DNA of 64,000 nt from Bin80 sp026708685 (GCA_965200955.1 OZ241742.1:1860001-1924000); one strand, 5' to 3'; shown: positions 26,735 to 37,283, counted from the stretch's first letter. The notes: generated from the letters alone by a model not told the origin. Program-made: numbers and translations.

Positions 26735-28567
26735 ATGCTTCCGCATCACGCGGTATTGTTGTTTTCAATGCTTTTGATCGTATCTGTTGGACGGGCACAG
26801 ACCCCACCCGATACAGTCCGCTCATTTCAATCATTCCGTACAAGTGTGGATTCTCTTGAAGGTCCACCCCTGACTTCAGACCATGACATTACCTATGCCC
26901 TTTTACGACAGTCTGGAGGCTTCCTCTACGACTTTAATGCATTTGCATGGCCAAATTCCTGGAGTTTGTATGGACTGAATCCCCACGCCGTTCAACTTGA
27001 TTTCGGCCCCATTCCTTATGATGATCTTTTGACAGGCCGTCCACGCTTTGATTTGTTACCTACCGCCCTTCTTCGGAATCCTCAACTGACTTTTGGCTCA
27101 TCTCGCGGAATATTTGGAGTCCAAACAGAATTACGAACGATTCATGCAAACTCTCCCCACACTCAGTTACACTATCAAACAGGAGACCACAAGCTTCAGC
27201 GTATAACGGCGATACATGCTCAGCAACGCAAAAATCCATTCCAGCAATCAGGTCTTTTCCAGGGTCTGTTTGGTTATGGTGGAGCATCGGATGCGGGCGA
27301 TTTTCCTGGAAGTCGATTACGTCGCCAGCGTCAGTTGTTGATGCGTACTCAATATCAACGCTACTCGTGGTCTTTTGAATTCTTGTTTCTACATCATCAG
27401 CGTCGCTTGGGAGCCCATAGTGGAGTATTGGGAGAGGATGACCGACGCTATAATCGCCTGATTGCTCAGGTGAGGGGCCAAAACCATACCAGAAGAGATG
27501 TACGTAATGATCTTCTTGGTACATTCAAGACCCATCATATCACAGCATCATTGTATCTGTCAACTCAGACCCTTCGCTATGAAGGGGTAGAAGGGAGATC
27601 TTGGAGAATGGGGACATCTGTTTACAGGGATATGGGTGCAAGTAATCATCGTATTCAAGCTCGGATAGATGGTTATCTGCAACGACTTAGAGGAGGAAGT
27701 GCATTTCCTGATGGGAGGGCTTCTTCGTTCATTGGGATTCAGTTGACGGATTCTCTCAAGTTTGACTCTGGATTGATCGTTGCTTTGGCAGGTATTCAAG
27801 GACTCAACGGGCATTGGTCCCCCAAGGCAGGATTACGCGCAGAGGCAAGACTGTCAAGTCTACGTCCCAATATAGAGGTTTCCTACGATGCATACAGAAA
27901 CGAAACTCAGAGTTGGGGACGCTATCTCAGAGCACAAAATGACAACCACGGAACCTTGCTACACTCCAATGCAGGCCTCCCACTTCATATGGGGACCATC
28001 ATCATCAGTCCCTACGCATTCATAACCCGTGCGACTAATGCCGTAGATTACCGAGAAGTGGTGATTGATTCGGTAGAGGTCATTCAGGATTCACATACCG
28101 CATTGGGGGCTGGAATTGCATTGGATGTACGGGCCAAGGCGGATCGTGGAATCTATGGGTGGGTGAACGCTGGTTATCTCCAAACAGGCAGGACGAAATA
28201 CCACGGTGAACTTGTGCTCCCTGAGTGGACCTTATCTGGGCAGATAGGATTTCGGGGAGTTTTATTTACGGGGGATCTGTATCTGGATATTTCATTATTG
28301 GGACGATCATGGAGTTCATTGACCAGTCGGACACTGCATGCACCGACAGGGTTGTTAGTTCTTCCGTCTTCTGATCGTCGGCCCATTCGTGGATCGTATA
28401 CCCTTGATTTGGTCGTGAAAGGAAAGATTCGCACAGCGACGGTGTATCTTCTCTATGAAAATTTCACCAGTGGAACTGGTTTGATGGCTGGCAATGAGCT
28501 CATCGTGGATTATCCACTTCCAGCTGCGCAGATGCGCTTTGGTGTATACTGGCCCATTGAGAACTAG
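26735..28567 (+). CDS. Predicted outer-membrane beta-barrel protein
   Basis: A 610-residue protein with a signal peptide (1-21, ending 'VGRAQ'). Residues ~30-130 resemble a plug-like region ('GLNPHAVQLDFGPIPYDDLLTG' by type, quoted only in part). Then come long alternating aromatic/polar strands to the C-terminal 'MRFGVYWPIEN'. It lacks a clear TonB box or carboxypeptidase-like N-terminal domain, so it is not confidently a TonB-dependent receptor. Family and substrate are not recognised. It is cotranscribed with the NDUFA9-like gene, one base upstream. Confidence 0.7.
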   Translation: MLPHHAVLLFSMLLIVSVGRAQTPPDTVRSFQSFRTSVDSLEGPPLTSDHDITYALLRQSGGFLYDFNAFAWPNSWSLYGLNPHAVQLDFGPIPYDDLLTGRPRFDLLPTALLRNPQLTFGSSRGIFGVQTELRTIHANSPHTQLHYQTGDHKLQRITAIHAQQRKNPFQQSGLFQGLFGYGGASDAGDFPGSRLRRQRQLLMRTQYQRYSWSFEFLFLHHQRRLGAHSGVLGEDDRRYNRLIAQVRGQNHTRRDVRNDLLGTFKTHHITASLYLSTQTLRYEGVEGRSWRMGTSVYRDMGASNHRIQARIDGYLQRLRGGSAFPDGRASSFIGIQLTDSLKFDSGLIVALAGIQGLNGHWSPKAGLRAEARLSSLRPNIEVSYDAYRNETQSWGRYLRAQNDNHGTLLHSNAGLPLHMGTIIISPYAFITRATNAVDYREVVIDSVEVIQDSHTALGAGIALDVRAKADRGIYGWVNAGYLQTGRTKYHGELVLPEWTLSGQIGFRGVLFTGDLYLDISLLGRSWSSLTSRTLHAPTGLLVLPSSDRRPIRGSYTLDLVVKGKIRTATVYLLYENFTSGTGLMAGNELIVDYPLPAAQMRFGVYWPIEN

Positions 28568-28877
28568 TCTCATGTCATACGAATTTCCATACAGAAGGAG
28601 GCACTGGTCAATACCAATGAACAACCTGAAAGAGAATCCATGTCATCTGGTAAGTCAGTGGAAGTCTTGGGCTACTCTTCATGGAAGTTCCAATGATTTG
28701 AGAAATTCAAATCAATAGGAGTTCATACTCAGTCCACACATTTAGACTCAACGGAAATGGAAGACATCATTAGAGTGCACACTTGACAGCGAAAAGTTTA
28801 TCCATGTACTGATCCAATACTCACAGCTATTCGAAATGTGAACAGGTGATCTCAAACCAGTGTGTGAGTTTCTGTTT
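28568..28877. other. Gene-free stretch between convergent genes
   Basis: About 310 bases between the outer-membrane protein gene and the cytosine methyltransferase, which face each other. No gene or strong terminator hairpin was recognised. Confidence 0.45.
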
Positions 28878-30170
28878 CTACTGGATTGGTGGAAGACAAT
28901 GCGGGTCATCACTGTCCATGGCCATAGATGAATCTTTTTCATGATAAAGGGATGCTAATATGTCACCATGCATCTGGGTAAATAGCGGCGGAACGGCCTC
29001 ACCGATCATTTGACGGACGGGAGAATGTCCCCAACGGTCAATTGCATTTCCCCACTTAAAATCACTTGGAAAAGTCTGTAGATGGGCACATTCCGCAGGG
29101 CTTAAAACGCGATTTTCCCACGGATGAAGAGTGCGATCGCTTCCAATGTGACCACTTGCAGTGGTGATTGTGGAAGCAGGTTCATCTGGTGACATTCGTC
29201 TATAGCTTGAATTCCTGAATCCGCGAATCATTCTCCATGTGCCATCTTCTTCACGAATGACGGGACGAAGTAAGGGACTAGAGCATTGGGGGCATAGAGG
29301 GGTATCCTGCTCTGCATCAACTGAGCCGCAGGATGGACATACATTCGATTCCCATGCACTTGCACCACTTCTCGGGGGGATAGCGGCGACCATGTCATAG
29401 CGTTCAGCACATATGAGTGGAACTTGATGCATTGGGTATTCTGGGGTACGGGCTGATTCCAGTGACTGAGCATCAAGAGCGGGAAGGTTCAATTCACCAA
29501 GGGCATGATCAAGGGTAATCTCATCTGGTAGCTCTGGAGCACCATGAGTCGGGCGTGGGAAGGGGGCCTTTTTGGTTTGAATCAGCACTTCAGCTGCACT
29601 GGAATCTTTACGTACAAAGGTAAGGAATGCTCGATTCCGGCTTTGCGGCACGCCATACTTAGATAGATTGATCACCAGAGTATAGAGATGGTAGTTGTTC
29701 TTGAGACGACGAGTGAGTAGTGTAGCAGCAGAAACTGGATCCTTTCTTGATGGATCATATACTTTTCGTCGCAGGAAAGCAGGTACATTCTCTACGACGA
29801 TGAAAGTTGGCGCGAGTTCTTTTGCAACATGTGCAATAGGAAGTGCAAGCAGGTTTCGTCCGTCACGCGTTCCTGCATCAGCATCTGCTTCAAGTCCACG
29901 ATCACTTTGAGCAGTGCTCATTCCCAGGCATGGAGGGCATCCACAAAGGAGCACAGGGGCCTGTAAACCATGCGAGGCTCTAAAGGCATCAACCACCTCA
30001 GGCCATGACTGCCGTAGATCTCCCCCTATGGAGATGGCATCTGGATGATTGAGCGATGCAACATCAAGTCGTCGCTGAATGATTTCGGAGATCACATAAA
30101 ACCTGAAACCAGCGGTAGCATATCCTACATCTCCAGCACCACAATTAGAAAAGAGGCTAACGGCTTTCAC
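28878..30170 (-). CDS. DNA (cytosine-5) methyltransferase with zinc-ribbon insertion
   Basis: A 430-residue C5-cytosine methyltransferase. It has motif I 'LFSNCGAGDVGYATAGF', catalytic motif IV 'GCPPCLGMS' (Cys81), motif VI 'ENVP' (127-130) and motif VIII 'QSRNRAF' (176-182). The motif IV residue after the cysteine is Leu rather than the usual Gln. The variable region carries CPSC...CPQC (Cys278, 281, 293, 296), a zinc ribbon probably helping target recognition. The C-terminal motifs 'RRMSPDEPASTIT' and 'LSPAECAHLQTFP' are normal. It is the downstream gene of a pair: its start overlaps the stop of the GHKL ATPase-nuclease gene by four bases, so it likely protects host DNA from that partner. 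Confidence 0.92.
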   Translation of the reverse strand: MKAVSLFSNCGAGDVGYATAGFRFYVISEIIQRRLDVASLNHPDAISIGGDLRQSWPEVVDAFRASHGLQAPVLLCGCPPCLGMSTAQSDRGLEADADAGTRDGRNLLALPIAHVAKELAPTFIVVENVPAFLRRKVYDPSRKDPVSAATLLTRRLKNNYHLYTLVINLSKYGVPQSRNRAFLTFVRKDSSAAEVLIQTKKAPFPRPTHGAPELPDEITLDHALGELNLPALDAQSLESARTPEYPMHQVPLICAERYDMVAAIPPRSGASAWESNVCPSCGSVDAEQDTPLCPQCSSPLLRPVIREEDGTWRMIRGFRNSSYRRMSPDEPASTITTASGHIGSDRTLHPWENRVLSPAECAHLQTFPSDFKWGNAIDRWGHSPVRQMIGEAVPPLFTQMHGDILASLYHEKDSSMAMDSDDPHCLPPIQ

Positions 30171-32221
30171 GATCCTTCATGTTCATCCGATAGACGGTCC
30201 GCTTCGCCTCTGACGCGATCCTGCACATCCAGAAATTGTTCATTGGCGAGGGTTGCTCTTGTAAGAAAATCTCCCCAAGAAATTTGGATTATTTTTCCCT
30301 GATTTTTCCAAAAACGATATGAAGTATCTCTATTTGGCTCAGTAATGTTAACGGAATCACAAATCAAATCAACGACCCAACTATCTTCAAATTTCTGCTC
30401 CAATTCAGGATGAGAACTGAAGAAATTCTCAAAAGCATCAAGATAATTATGGAGGCGATCCCAATCAGCGTTTTTGAAGGTATGTCCAACGGCTTTGATT
30501 TCAACAATATGAAGTTTTTGACTCATATTGGCAAGGATAAAGTCTGGGCGTTTGCGATGATGATCGATAGCCAATATCACTTCTTCTTGAAACTTTTTGT
30601 AGTAGTAGTTTTCAAATCCTCTTACGAACTGTTTCAGGGATTGATTAATTGTAATAGGGGTCCAGGTAGGTTCAATCAGCCATGGAGCATCTGCAAGAAT
30701 GGACTGGAGGTCAGATTCTTCGGGATCATTATGAATTAATTCTGTCAGACGGCGAATCACTTCCACTCGTTCACTTGCAATTTGGGCATAAGAGGCCATT
30801 TCTGCAATGCGAGTTTTGGAGAAAAGATCAAGAAGTTTGTCAATACCACCATTGAGTCCTAATGCTTTGGAGCGAAATTCCTTGAGAGCTTCAATTAATG
30901 CCATATGAGGAGCAACGGTAAGGATAACCGTTGTGAGAGGCTCAACATAGTCACCATCATTCAATTCATCCTCGGATGCTAAGCGTCCAATCTGTTTTCC
31001 AAGAGATATGGCCATAGAGGAAACTTCTGAATCAGCAAAATAATCTCGTGCCCTGTTGTCTAAATCAGAAGCCTTAAGGAAAAGCATTTCAACCCTTTCC
31101 CGACGAGGCTGGCGAGAGGCAGCCCCAATGGCCTTGATTCGATCCGATCCCCATTTTCGTAGAGCTCGTCCATAATCGGATTCCCAGAGAATATCCTGGC
31201 GATCAGTTGTAATGAGATCCTCCCCATCATCTTCATCAATCCAGTCTGCATGAACTTCCCCGACAAGGTAGGATCGGAGAGTGAATTCGCCAGTATAGCC
31301 GGCAGGTTTTTCAAAATCTCTAGTCGTAGCAACGATTTTTCCTCGTGCGTAGATGCGAACCCCAGCCATTTCTTCATTTTTGTAGGCATTTTTTGCGAGT
31401 CCCATCCAACCTGTCACTGGTAACGTTTGCCCATCGTCCAGCTCTACTGGTAAGTCAACAAGATCAATACGCGTTTCTTCCATTAGTGGGATATCGTAAC
31501 TGCCAATCATGAAAGGTTTATTTTCTACGGGATTTCTGGAATCCGTCACCTGTATATTGAAGTCTTGCTTCTGGATACCGAATCGAACCGCAAGTTGTCG
31601 ATGGAATGTTTCTCGGTTGGGTACGCGTTTTGGAAGAAAATTACTCAAGCGAATCGTAGTGCCCGACGCTTTCATGTAGGTTCGGTCCAGTTCTCCGCGT
31701 TCTATTTCAATAGGCTCATCACTATGCTCAAGAATCTGGTCATAATCCATCTTAAAATGTGAAACGATATAACCTTTCTCGGTGGGATTTCCTCCGGCAG
31801 AAATCACTTCTATGATTTTACAAATACCAAACGGGGCAAGTTTTCCAATACCTTTTCGCCCCATCACATTACGGTTTTTGTTTCTTGACCGACTTCCAAG
31901 TTTTACATCTTTACGACGATCCTTACCTACCCAAAGAAAATGTTCGTTCACATCAGAAGGAGTCATTCCATGTCCATCATCCTTAACTTCAATGACGTGT
32001 TCAAATTCCTCAATTTCATGTGTTGTAGAATTACGCCTAGCCAACAAGGTGTTTAACGGAACGTTAACCTTCACAGTCTCTGCATCCGCATCATAGGCAT
32101 TGGCAATCAGTTCAGCAACCACTGCGCTTACTCAATCATACAAACGAACACCTAACTTATCTACAGTCATGCGAGATATTTGCATCTTATAGGGTCCGAT
32201 ACCATTGTTGAAAGTAGTCAT
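30167..32221 (-). CDS. GHKL (MORC/MutL-like) ATPase fused to a PD-(D/E)XK-like nuclease, with an in-frame TGA near the start
   Basis: From ATG 32221 the family-like N-terminus 'MTTFNNGIGPYKMQISRMTV' leads to 'LYD', then TGA at codon 30, then 'VSAVVAELIANAYDADAE'. A GTG at 32122 could still give 651 residues. Counting from that GTG, the ATPase shows the N-box (Glu4, Asn8), DDGHG (48-52) and GRKGIGK (88-94). The middle is the transducer-like domain and a helical region. Near the C-terminus 'RPDF' (Asp527) and 'VEIK' (Glu541, Lys543) form a PD-(D/E)XK-like nuclease site. Genes of this build occur in restriction-like loci with DNA methyltransferases. The TGA may be a sequence error, true inactivation or a shortened start. 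Confidence 0.85.
32132..32134 (-). other. In-frame TGA interrupting the GHKL ATPase reading frame
   Basis: The codon lies between 'LGVRLYD' and 'VSAVVAEL' in an otherwise continuous, conserved-looking N-terminus, 29 codons after ATG 32221. One base change (for example from CGA or AGA) would explain it. The nearest downstream start is GTG at 32122. Confidence 0.85.
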
Positions 32222-32397
32222 ATTCCAGATAATTGATTAGAGAAATGAGAAAAACGGGGGTTCATCCCTCTGATAGATGAATCTCATAAACCGCAGCTTG
32301 TGAAGCGTCTCAGGCACGATCACACACATCATACAAAAATACGAACAAAAATGATTATAGATTCCGTATAATGACACGACTTTGTTACAATTACTGA

Positions 32398-33228
32398 ATG
32401 GAACCGAGCCCTTACGAACAGCGTGTCCTCCGCGAAATACATGAGTGGCATCACCAAAAGCCTTCATGGTTACGCCAGAAAATAAGAGGGATACATCAAC
32501 CCCTCAAGACGTTATCCAGAAAGATAACGGAGATCCCTGCCGTTGAATGGACTCTGGGAAATTTAGTTGGCGGTCTAGTTGATTGTACCAATGAAATCGC
32601 ACAAGATTCTTCATCTATTGAAGCGATTCTAAAATCCTTTCAAGCCAAAGGTTATGATGTCCACAGTAAGACTGAAATTGCTTCCCTTGACTTGGAAGCC
32701 ATAGATGATGTACTTTCAGGTTTGGATTTGAGGTATCAGAGTCTTACAGCAGTCCATGGAGCGGTATCGGGTTTTGCAGGATTCCCAGGACTGGTTGCTG
32801 ACATCATAGCTCTTGTGGGATTGAATCTACGTGCTACTGGCCAAATCGCTTTATGCTGTGGCTATGATATTCGTCTGCCCAGTGAAATAGAGTATGCGTT
32901 ACATATTCTCAACATTGCAAGTCAGATTGATCCGAAAGAAAATCAGAAGGCCTACGCACTTGCCAAACAACACACGCGTTCGGCCATTGAGCAGGCTACG
33001 GTTGGCATAGCATTACGAGGGAGTGCACGTCTTTTAGGATTACGACTTCTTCAACTGAAAATGGCCCAAGTGATTCCCATTGTAGCAATTGTAGCTGCAG
33101 GAGGGTTCAATGCATATTATACATCCCGCGTTTGTGAAACTGCAAGACATCTCTACCGAGAACGCCGTTTAATTGAAAAGTATTCGGAGAGTATAGTGCA
33201 CAACGAGATCATAACAAGAGGATTTTAA
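32398..33228 (+). CDS. EcsC-family protein
   Basis: A 276-residue protein matching the EcsC family (named from the Bacillus ecs locus, biochemical role unclear). Seen are 'HGAVSGFAGFPGLVADI' followed by a hydrophobic stretch, and a C-terminal segment 'IPIVAIVAAGGFNAYYTSRV' that is amphipathic to membrane-like. The N-terminal ~50 residues are basic. It is transcribed away from the ATPase-methyltransferase pair from a shared ~175-base divergent intergenic region. This location makes a defence link possible but not shown, since EcsC proteins also occur elsewhere. Confidence 0.78.
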   Translation: MEPSPYEQRVLREIHEWHHQKPSWLRQKIRGIHQPLKTLSRKITEIPAVEWTLGNLVGGLVDCTNEIAQDSSSIEAILKSFQAKGYDVHSKTEIASLDLEAIDDVLSGLDLRYQSLTAVHGAVSGFAGFPGLVADIIALVGLNLRATGQIALCCGYDIRLPSEIEYALHILNIASQIDPKENQKAYALAKQHTRSAIEQATVGIALRGSARLLGLRLLQLKMAQVIPIVAIVAAGGFNAYYTSRVCETARHLYRERRLIEKYSESIVHNEIITRGF

Positions 33229-33475
33229 GAATGTCATGGCTGTTTGTCTCAGGGAGAAAATAAATTAGGCATTTAAACATTCCACTATTGATCCCAAACG
33301 GTGGTTAAATGGTGTAGTTCCACATTGGACAATTATGTCCATGTATAAACCTGAGTTATTGAGTTTCCGCTACTACAATAAATCAATTCCACAAACAATG
33401 GTAGAACCATTTCAATGGATCTATTCATGTCAGATTTTGAGGATACTATTTGTTCTTGATACTTGAACGGAAGCA

Positions 33476-34417
33476 CTAATTGGATAGGGGAAGAATCAAA
33501 TTTGTATTGGTATATCCCGCGAAAACTCCCAGACCTCCTTCAACATTAGAATATACAGAGATTGGTTCAAAAAATGCCCCAGCATCTCGATTCTCTGTTA
33601 ATGTTCGGGCATATTCTACATAATCTGTACTGTATGAGGTTAACAACAACAGTATTTCTTGATTGCCGATGCTCTTGTTAAAAGGGATCTGTAATGTAGC
33701 AGACCATTCATGTGTTCGTTCTTCAAAGGTTCTATCAGAGGCAACAAGTTGATTACAGCCTAACCCAGGCCCTCCCCGGAACTCTGCTTCAACTTCTAAT
33801 GCACTTTGAAAACCGCAATGCCAACCGGGTCCTACAGATACAAAGTTATCTAAACGTTGATAGATACTGTCGGATGATAATTCGCTGGCACCTTGCCATG
33901 GGACGTAATGATATATTCCAATCTCATACATATTAATGCCCGATACATCTTCAAATTCAAGCCAGAGGTGATATAACCCGAATTGACCTAAAGGAGTATT
34001 TACAAGTTCATCTTGAAGCTGTATTGAGTAATCAGAAATTAGCGTTCTTGAGGGAGCAGAGGACTGTGCACTTAATGTGATTTGATTCTTAGTAGTGATT
34101 TTAAGTGTATACGAAGTTTCAGTCATTGGACGCTTAAAAGTAGTAGATTTGTAGATTCCTTTACCATAGTACAGCAGGGAGTCAACAAGCTCTGTACCAG
34201 ACATAATCGTTATTGAAGCATCAGACTCATACTGTTTAGATACATCTTGTTTGGTTCCTATGCTAGAACTTTGATGCAGTGCTACCGTCCAGATACTATC
34301 AGGGTTGAAGTGACTCGTAACCACTACCTCTGGATTATATGCAGGGGGTGGAATTTCAATCATGGTTTCACAACTAAGGAGTGTAGAAAAGAATAGAATC
34401 CACAACAAGCATCTCAT
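33476..34417 (-). CDS. DUF4249-family lipoprotein
   Basis: A 313-residue lipoprotein with lipobox LLSC (Cys16) and the DUF4249 pattern of early 'PEVVVTSHFNPDS' and 'DASITIM' strands. This family is typically encoded directly beside a TonB-dependent receptor with a carboxypeptidase-like N-terminal domain, as here, and is thought to be the surface partner in substrate uptake. It lies six bases after the receptor gene, whose upstream half is broken. Expression of this lipoprotein may therefore be reduced or driven from the inserted IS. Confidence 0.85.
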   Translation of the reverse strand: MRCLLWILFFSTLLSCETMIEIPPPAYNPEVVVTSHFNPDSIWTVALHQSSSIGTKQDVSKQYESDASITIMSGTELVDSLLYYGKGIYKSTTFKRPMTETSYTLKITTKNQITLSAQSSAPSRTLISDYSIQLQDELVNTPLGQFGLYHLWLEFEDVSGINMYEIGIYHYVPWQGASELSSDSIYQRLDNFVSVGPGWHCGFQSALEVEAEFRGGPGLGCNQLVASDRTFEERTHEWSATLQIPFNKSIGNQEILLLLTSYSTDYVEYARTLTENRDAGAFFEPISVYSNVEGGLGVFAGYTNTNLILPLSN

Positions 34418-34423
34418 AGTATT

Positions 34424-35895
34424 TCAAAAATCTAATCGATAGTTGACCGAAGGAATGATGGGAAATGCAGTAATTTTATTGAATACCAAGTACTGTGCTT
34501 CTTCAAAGTCAGATGATCTCTGTGTCACCTCAATAGCAAATGCATTTTTTCTATAATACGCATTATATACTCCGAAAGAAAGTCTGCGCTGAGCCCACTT
34601 GAGTTTACGAGACATATGAATAGCGATATCTAATCTATGGTGTTCGGGCATTCGGTAAGAATTTCTTTCGCCATAGACTCGAATTGGTGTCACTTCAGAA
34701 CGAACTGAATTATTAGAATACTGCGGGATCGGTCTATGAAATCTCCCGTAACTTTGACCAAGCGGCAACCAAACCGCTTGACCAGTACCATATACCCAAG
34801 TGAAGGCAAGCCGTACAGATTCGTTCCATTGGATGTTTACTGCTAAAGACACATCATGTAATCGGTCATATCGGTAAGGGAAACTCTTCCCATTGTTAAG
34901 ATCGGCAAAAGTGTGGTTTGTTTTCGTCAGGCTATATCCAATCCATCCAGTAATCCTTCCTCGTTTTTTATGAACGAATAATTCTGCACCGTAAGACAGA
35001 CCATTTCCCACTGCAACTCTATTCTCCCAGTTATCTGAGGGTGTGTAGCTGTAATGGTGAGTTCCATCTTTGTATGCAATAACATTGTTTATGGTCTTGT
35101 AAAATCCTTCAACAGCAATGTCATAGTTTCCATTACGTAATTTTTGCGTCAATCCAATGCCGTACTGGATCGCTTCTTGAGGGCGTACCTTAGTAGTTGC
35201 TGGGACCCACAAATCAAGTGGCAGAGAAATTCCACTCGTCGTTGCCAATAAATGCACATACTGTTTCATTGATGCAAATGAGAACTTCAAGGATGAATTA
35301 GAATTAAGTCTCCATCGGAGTCCAACTCTTGGCTGAACGGAGTGGTACCCATGCCTTCCAACAAAAAAACTTGATGCGTGCACGCCAGCATTGATCAAAA
35401 GCATGGATGAAAGACGTAGTTCATCTTCCACATAAGCATTAACCTCCATTGCTCTGTTCAAATAATCTGGTGTATATAGTGTATCAAAAGGAACAACATC
35501 CGTCCCTGACCAACTTTCTGAAAATGCTCCCGTATGGTAAGAGTGTATGGTGGTACCAAAGCCAAAACGCAAATGGTGGGAAGGAACAGGAATATATTCA
35601 AAATCAATCCGTCCAATCCCATCCGTAATGCCAGACAAAAAGCTGATATGTTGAACTCCTCTCTCATTTCTTTCTTCATCTTGATTCCTAGAGCGATAAA
35701 GACTTAGGCCGAGAAGAGTATTAACGAAGATTTTGGATCCGAGTAGTCGATTCCATCGTCCTGTAACGGTAAGGTTACGCCATCCTAACTCGTCACGAAC
35801 AGAAGTGTCTACTACATCACTGCCATAAACTTGATATTCGTAAGCACGATCTCTGCTTGTATAAAAACTTAGATAGATCCTGTCTTTATTAGATA
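34424..35895 (-). pseudogene. 3' half of a TonB-dependent receptor gene cut by an IS
   Basis: This part encodes the receptor's beta-barrel, from 'SNKDRIYLSFYTSRD' to the C-terminal 'NYRLDF' ending in an aromatic residue as outer-membrane barrels do. A 515-codon frame that begins inside the IS (35971) reads into it but has no signal peptide, so no exported protein is expected. Joining base 35895 to base 37526 (removing the IS and one GATA) restores 'GNYLLSNKDRIYL', proving the two halves are one gene. Confidence 0.9.
35892..35895. repeat. Target-site duplication (left copy) GATA
   Basis: GATA here and at 37522-37525 directly flank the IS ends. Keeping only one copy restores the receptor frame, so the duplication is 4 bp. 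Confidence 0.85.
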
Positions 35896-35914
35896 GAGCC
35901 TTTTGCAAAACCTC
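35896..35914 (+). repeat. Left terminal inverted repeat of the IS
   Basis: Nineteen bases identical to the complement of 37503-37521. After one mismatch the similarity continues for three more bases. Confidence 0.9.
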
Positions 35915-36140
35915 CGTTGATTTTTGATGAATTTTGGGAGATGAGTCCATAAATTCCAATTTATTCAACAATTTCAGGTTCTCACGTATTTTTGATCAAA
36001 CTGACACCCATTTTTCTCCGCATGAAGACGAAATGTTCTCTGATTCCCCCAAAATCCGTATTGATTGCACACACCTATCCTAAGACACCGCCATTTTGAG
36101 TGTCTGAAAGTAGCACTATTTAGGCACTACTTTGCCCTTT

Positions 36141-37283
36141 TTACATCAAGGACATCCGCAGGAGCTGATCCACCGTGAGGGCGATAACACCAAACATCAG
36201 ATGACACATAACTTTCATGTGTCCCTTAACCCGTATGTTTCGAGCTCCAAATTCGTCCTTCAGCCGACCAAATGCCCGCTCTACCGTAGAACGCTCGCGG
36301 TAACGTACACGCTCAGCGGGGAGGTAATTGGCTTCAGATTGGGCTTTAGTCTCTCGGCGATGCTCCGCTGCCTGACTACGAGGGTTTACATCAATAATCG
36401 GCACATGCCCCAGATTGATGCTATGATCACGGATTACCTGTGCGTCATAGGCACTGTCCATGAGATCGTACAAGGAGTCCACCCTGTCTGCACTCATCGT
36501 TGCCAGTGGAATCGCGACCCCCGAATCGTGGATGGATGCAGATGTAAGTACCGTACTGATGATAACGCCACCATCGGCAACATCTGCATGGAATTTATAC
36601 CCCGTCCAAGAATTGGTATGCCCGTTTGAATTGCGCTTGCATCCGACATTGCAATCCGTTGGGAGATCATCCAGCATTGCCTCTACATTCATGGTTTGCT
36701 GGCGCTCTAAACGCGTTGGTTCTTTTGGAACCTCCTCTCCCTTCCGGGGACGACCTGGCTTACGTTTGATCTCCACAGTAGGTTTTTCTTCCTTTGGAAC
36801 CGGCTTCTCACGGGCATTGATCGCCGTTGAATCCCTTGAAAGATGTCCCACCAGTTGATCCTCATAAACCTCCCGAATCAATGCCTCATGCACACGAGAG
36901 GGCAATGCTGACTCGGAAAATTCTTGGAACGCACGCGAAAAAGTCGATTCGCTTGGAATCTCGGATTCTCGGCTGTAACCACACAGGGTCCGAAGACGAA
37001 CATCCGATCGAAGACGATCGACCAAATCTCTCGTTGTCCCAATATTAAAGACCATCTTTGCAATAAATGCACGAGCCATTGCACAACGACTCATGAGAGG
37101 ACGACCTCCAAGCCAACTCGGCAATCCCCGCGGTAGAAACTTTTCCACCGTGATGAGTTCCAAAATGAAAAGCAATTTTTGGTACCGCTCCGGTAAACTG
37201 CCAACCGCTGCTTCCACCTCTGGAAACAACTCCGACTGACAATTCATCCAGTGATGCCTAAATGCAGATCTGATTGATATCAT
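36141..37283 (-). CDS. IS transposase (DDE, IS4/IS5-superfamily type)
   Basis: A 380-residue transposase. The N-terminal ~110 residues match the DUF772-like domain ('SWLGGRPLMSRCAMARAFI'). The likely DDE residues are in 'LSRDSTAINAR' (first Asp), 'DLMDSAYDAQ' (second Asp) and 'STVERAFGRLKDEF' (Glu). A Lys/Arg-rich insert with 'KRKPGRPRKGEE' (~170-190) lies between the first two. The frame is intact, so the element may still be mobile. It lies in the same direction as the disrupted receptor. Confidence 0.9.
   Translation of the reverse strand: MISIRSAFRHHWMNCQSELFPEVEAAVGSLPERYQKLLFILELITVEKFLPRGLPSWLGGRPLMSRCAMARAFIAKMVFNIGTTRDLVDRLRSDVRLRTLCGYSRESEIPSESTFSRAFQEFSESALPSRVHEALIREVYEDQLVGHLSRDSTAINAREKPVPKEEKPTVEIKRKPGRPRKGEEVPKEPTRLERQQTMNVEAMLDDLPTDCNVGCKRNSNGHTNSWTGYKFHADVADGGVIISTVLTSASIHDSGVAIPLATMSADRVDSLYDLMDSAYDAQVIRDHSINLGHVPIIDVNPRSQAAEHRRETKAQSEANYLPAERVRYRERSTVERAFGRLKDEFGARNIRVKGHMKVMCHLMFGVIALTVDQLLRMSLM

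Noticed and set aside
27060..27524. 154-codon frame antisense to the outer-membrane protein gene
   Set aside because: It lies wholly inside a gene with a signal peptide and barrel pattern, and its translation has no domain features.
34424..35971. Receptor 3' half as an independent outer-membrane protein
   Set aside because: The start lies inside the IS, with no signal peptide, and the frame joins perfectly to the 5' half once the IS is removed.
36132..36629. 165-codon frame antisense to the IS transposase
   Set aside because: It is a shadow of the transposase, whose DDE residues are in the other strand's frame.
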